Positions 63,650-64,000 of a stretch of DNA of 64,000 nucleotides are shown piece by piece (the stretch's first letter is position 1; every line of letters starts with the position of its first letter). Origin of the DNA: Gemmatimonadota bacterium. Lineage in GTDB: Bacteria > Gemmatimonadota > Gemmatimonadetes > Longimicrobiales > Gaopeijiaceae. Under the pieces are notes generated by a model. It did no database searches. It saw only the letters and a program-made list of their open reading frames with translations, and was not told the DNA's origin. The stretch spans positions 1-64,000 of the forward strand of contig JACQVF010000020.1 in NCBI GenBank assembly GCA_016209885.1. Direction: 5' to 3'. The position numbers were made by a program, and so were the translations under genes.

Positions 63650-63678
63650 ACGATACTTTCGGAGTTCGCCGTGGTCAA
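63650..63678 (-). promoter_or_regulatory. Candidate promoter for the small sorting-domain gene
   Basis: Minus strand TTGACC (63673-63678), a 17-base spacer and TATCGT (63650-63655). The leader would be about 90 bases and contains a hairpin (CACAG-CATTT-CTGTG near 63564-63578). Confidence 0.5.
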
Positions 63679-63859
63679 GTCCCCGGCGCCCCCGGCGCCC
63701 CCGGCCTCCCGCCCGGCGCGGGCCCCGCGGGCCCTCCGGGGCCGCGGCGGCCGGCCGCCCCACTGCCCGGCTTCCTGGTGTTTGACGCGCTGTCCTGTTC
63801 CCAAGGTTGCCACTGTGTGAAGCGGCGGGGGCTCGCGTCCGCTGGTGCTGGTGGCGGCC

Positions 63860-64000
63860 TCAGCCGTGCGGGGGCGCGAGCGTCTGGCCCGCCGGTTTCA
63901 GCGCCGGGACTTCGCGCTCGCCGCCGGTTCGCACCGTGATGCCGGTGCGATCGAAGTACTCGAGGAGCGGGATGAGGTGCTTGCGGGAGATGGGGAAGAC
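63860..64000 (-). CDS. selB: Selenocysteine-specific elongation factor SelB, C-terminal end (truncated by window edge)
   Basis: The last 46 residues of a longer protein whose 5' part lies beyond the window. VFPISRKHLIPLLEYFDRTG followed by ITVRTGGEREVPALKP matches the final winged-helix domain of SelB (ISRK..IPLLEY.D..G.T.R.GD.R), which binds the SECIS hairpin of selenoprotein mRNAs. The final domain of a related DNA-binding factor could look similar, but the RK..IPLLEY motif is specific. It shows that the organism encodes selenocysteine machinery. Confidence 0.75.
   Translation of the reverse strand, partial: VFPISRKHLIPLLEYFDRTGITVRTGGEREVPALKPAGQTLAPPHG

Noticed and set aside
63660-63780. 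Collagen-like Gly-Pro-rich stretch on the plus strand
   Set aside because: The frame lies antisense to a promoter region and in GC-only sequence; there is no ribosome site or partner domain, so the repeat reflects base composition.

Overview
High-GC chromosomal DNA from a Gram-negative (diderm) bacterium. A TonB-dependent receptor, an Mla lipid-transport set, PorV-like and GWxTD proteins and C-terminal FlgD-like/type IX-type sorting domains suggest the FCB group or its relatives. Gemmatimonadota is my best guess; this is inference from gene content, not a phylogenetic result.

Layout. 1-3165 is accessory DNA: the 5' part of an IS481-family element cut by the window edge, a cluster of palindromes, two phage packaging genes (large terminase and a small-terminase-like partner) and the 5' half of a selenocysteine tRNA gene that stops at the anticodon loop. 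3520-7777 holds an unknown gene and an animal-type deoxyribose-phosphate aldolase followed by a two-domain ALDH16 dehydrogenase. 8135-20201 is a same-strand run of envelope genes: TonB-dependent receptor, large secreted protein with sorting domain, PorV-like barrel, GWxTD protein, and a beta-lactamase-like/M14 carboxypeptidase fusion. 20158-28234 (minus) carries addA, addB and rmuC (DNA repair). 28318-34060 (minus) carries a BNR-repeat exoprotein and a three-gene set of a D-amino-acid PLP enzyme, a heptose-type sugar kinase and RidA. 34349-37850 (plus) is a metalloprotease-propeller-barrel protein and a DUF309 gene. 37955-40653 (minus) is mlaEFD. 41007-44597 has an M20 peptidase, a Tat-exported aminotransferase and thyX. 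44924-49414 (plus) is hemE-hemH-metF plus an APC permease. 49608-50687 is an HTH-PAS-PAS regulator. 51877-55226 (minus) is an osmotic-stress set otsB-mscS-otsA. 55583-57001 is glnA behind a strong promoter and a leader of four hairpins ending in an intrinsic terminator. 57292-59317 (minus) is pdxH and a TIGR01777-type epimerase; 59622-59972 (minus) is tmRNA. 60178-61970 (minus) is dusB-larB. 62152-62990 (plus) is an EIIA/PtsN-like protein and a zinc-ribbon protein. 63109-63552 (minus) is a small secreted sorting-domain protein, and 63860-64000 (minus) is the C-terminus of SelB.

How it fits together. Most of the window is core metabolism and envelope function in short, tightly spaced operons, many with 1-8 base start/stop overlaps. 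The left 3.2 kb looks like a decaying integrated element at or near selC. SelB at the right end shows the organism has selenocysteine machinery, so the broken selC copy is noteworthy. The least explained signals are the glnA leader RNA, the lactamase-M14 and protease-propeller-barrel fusions, and the HTH-PAS-PAS protein without an output domain.
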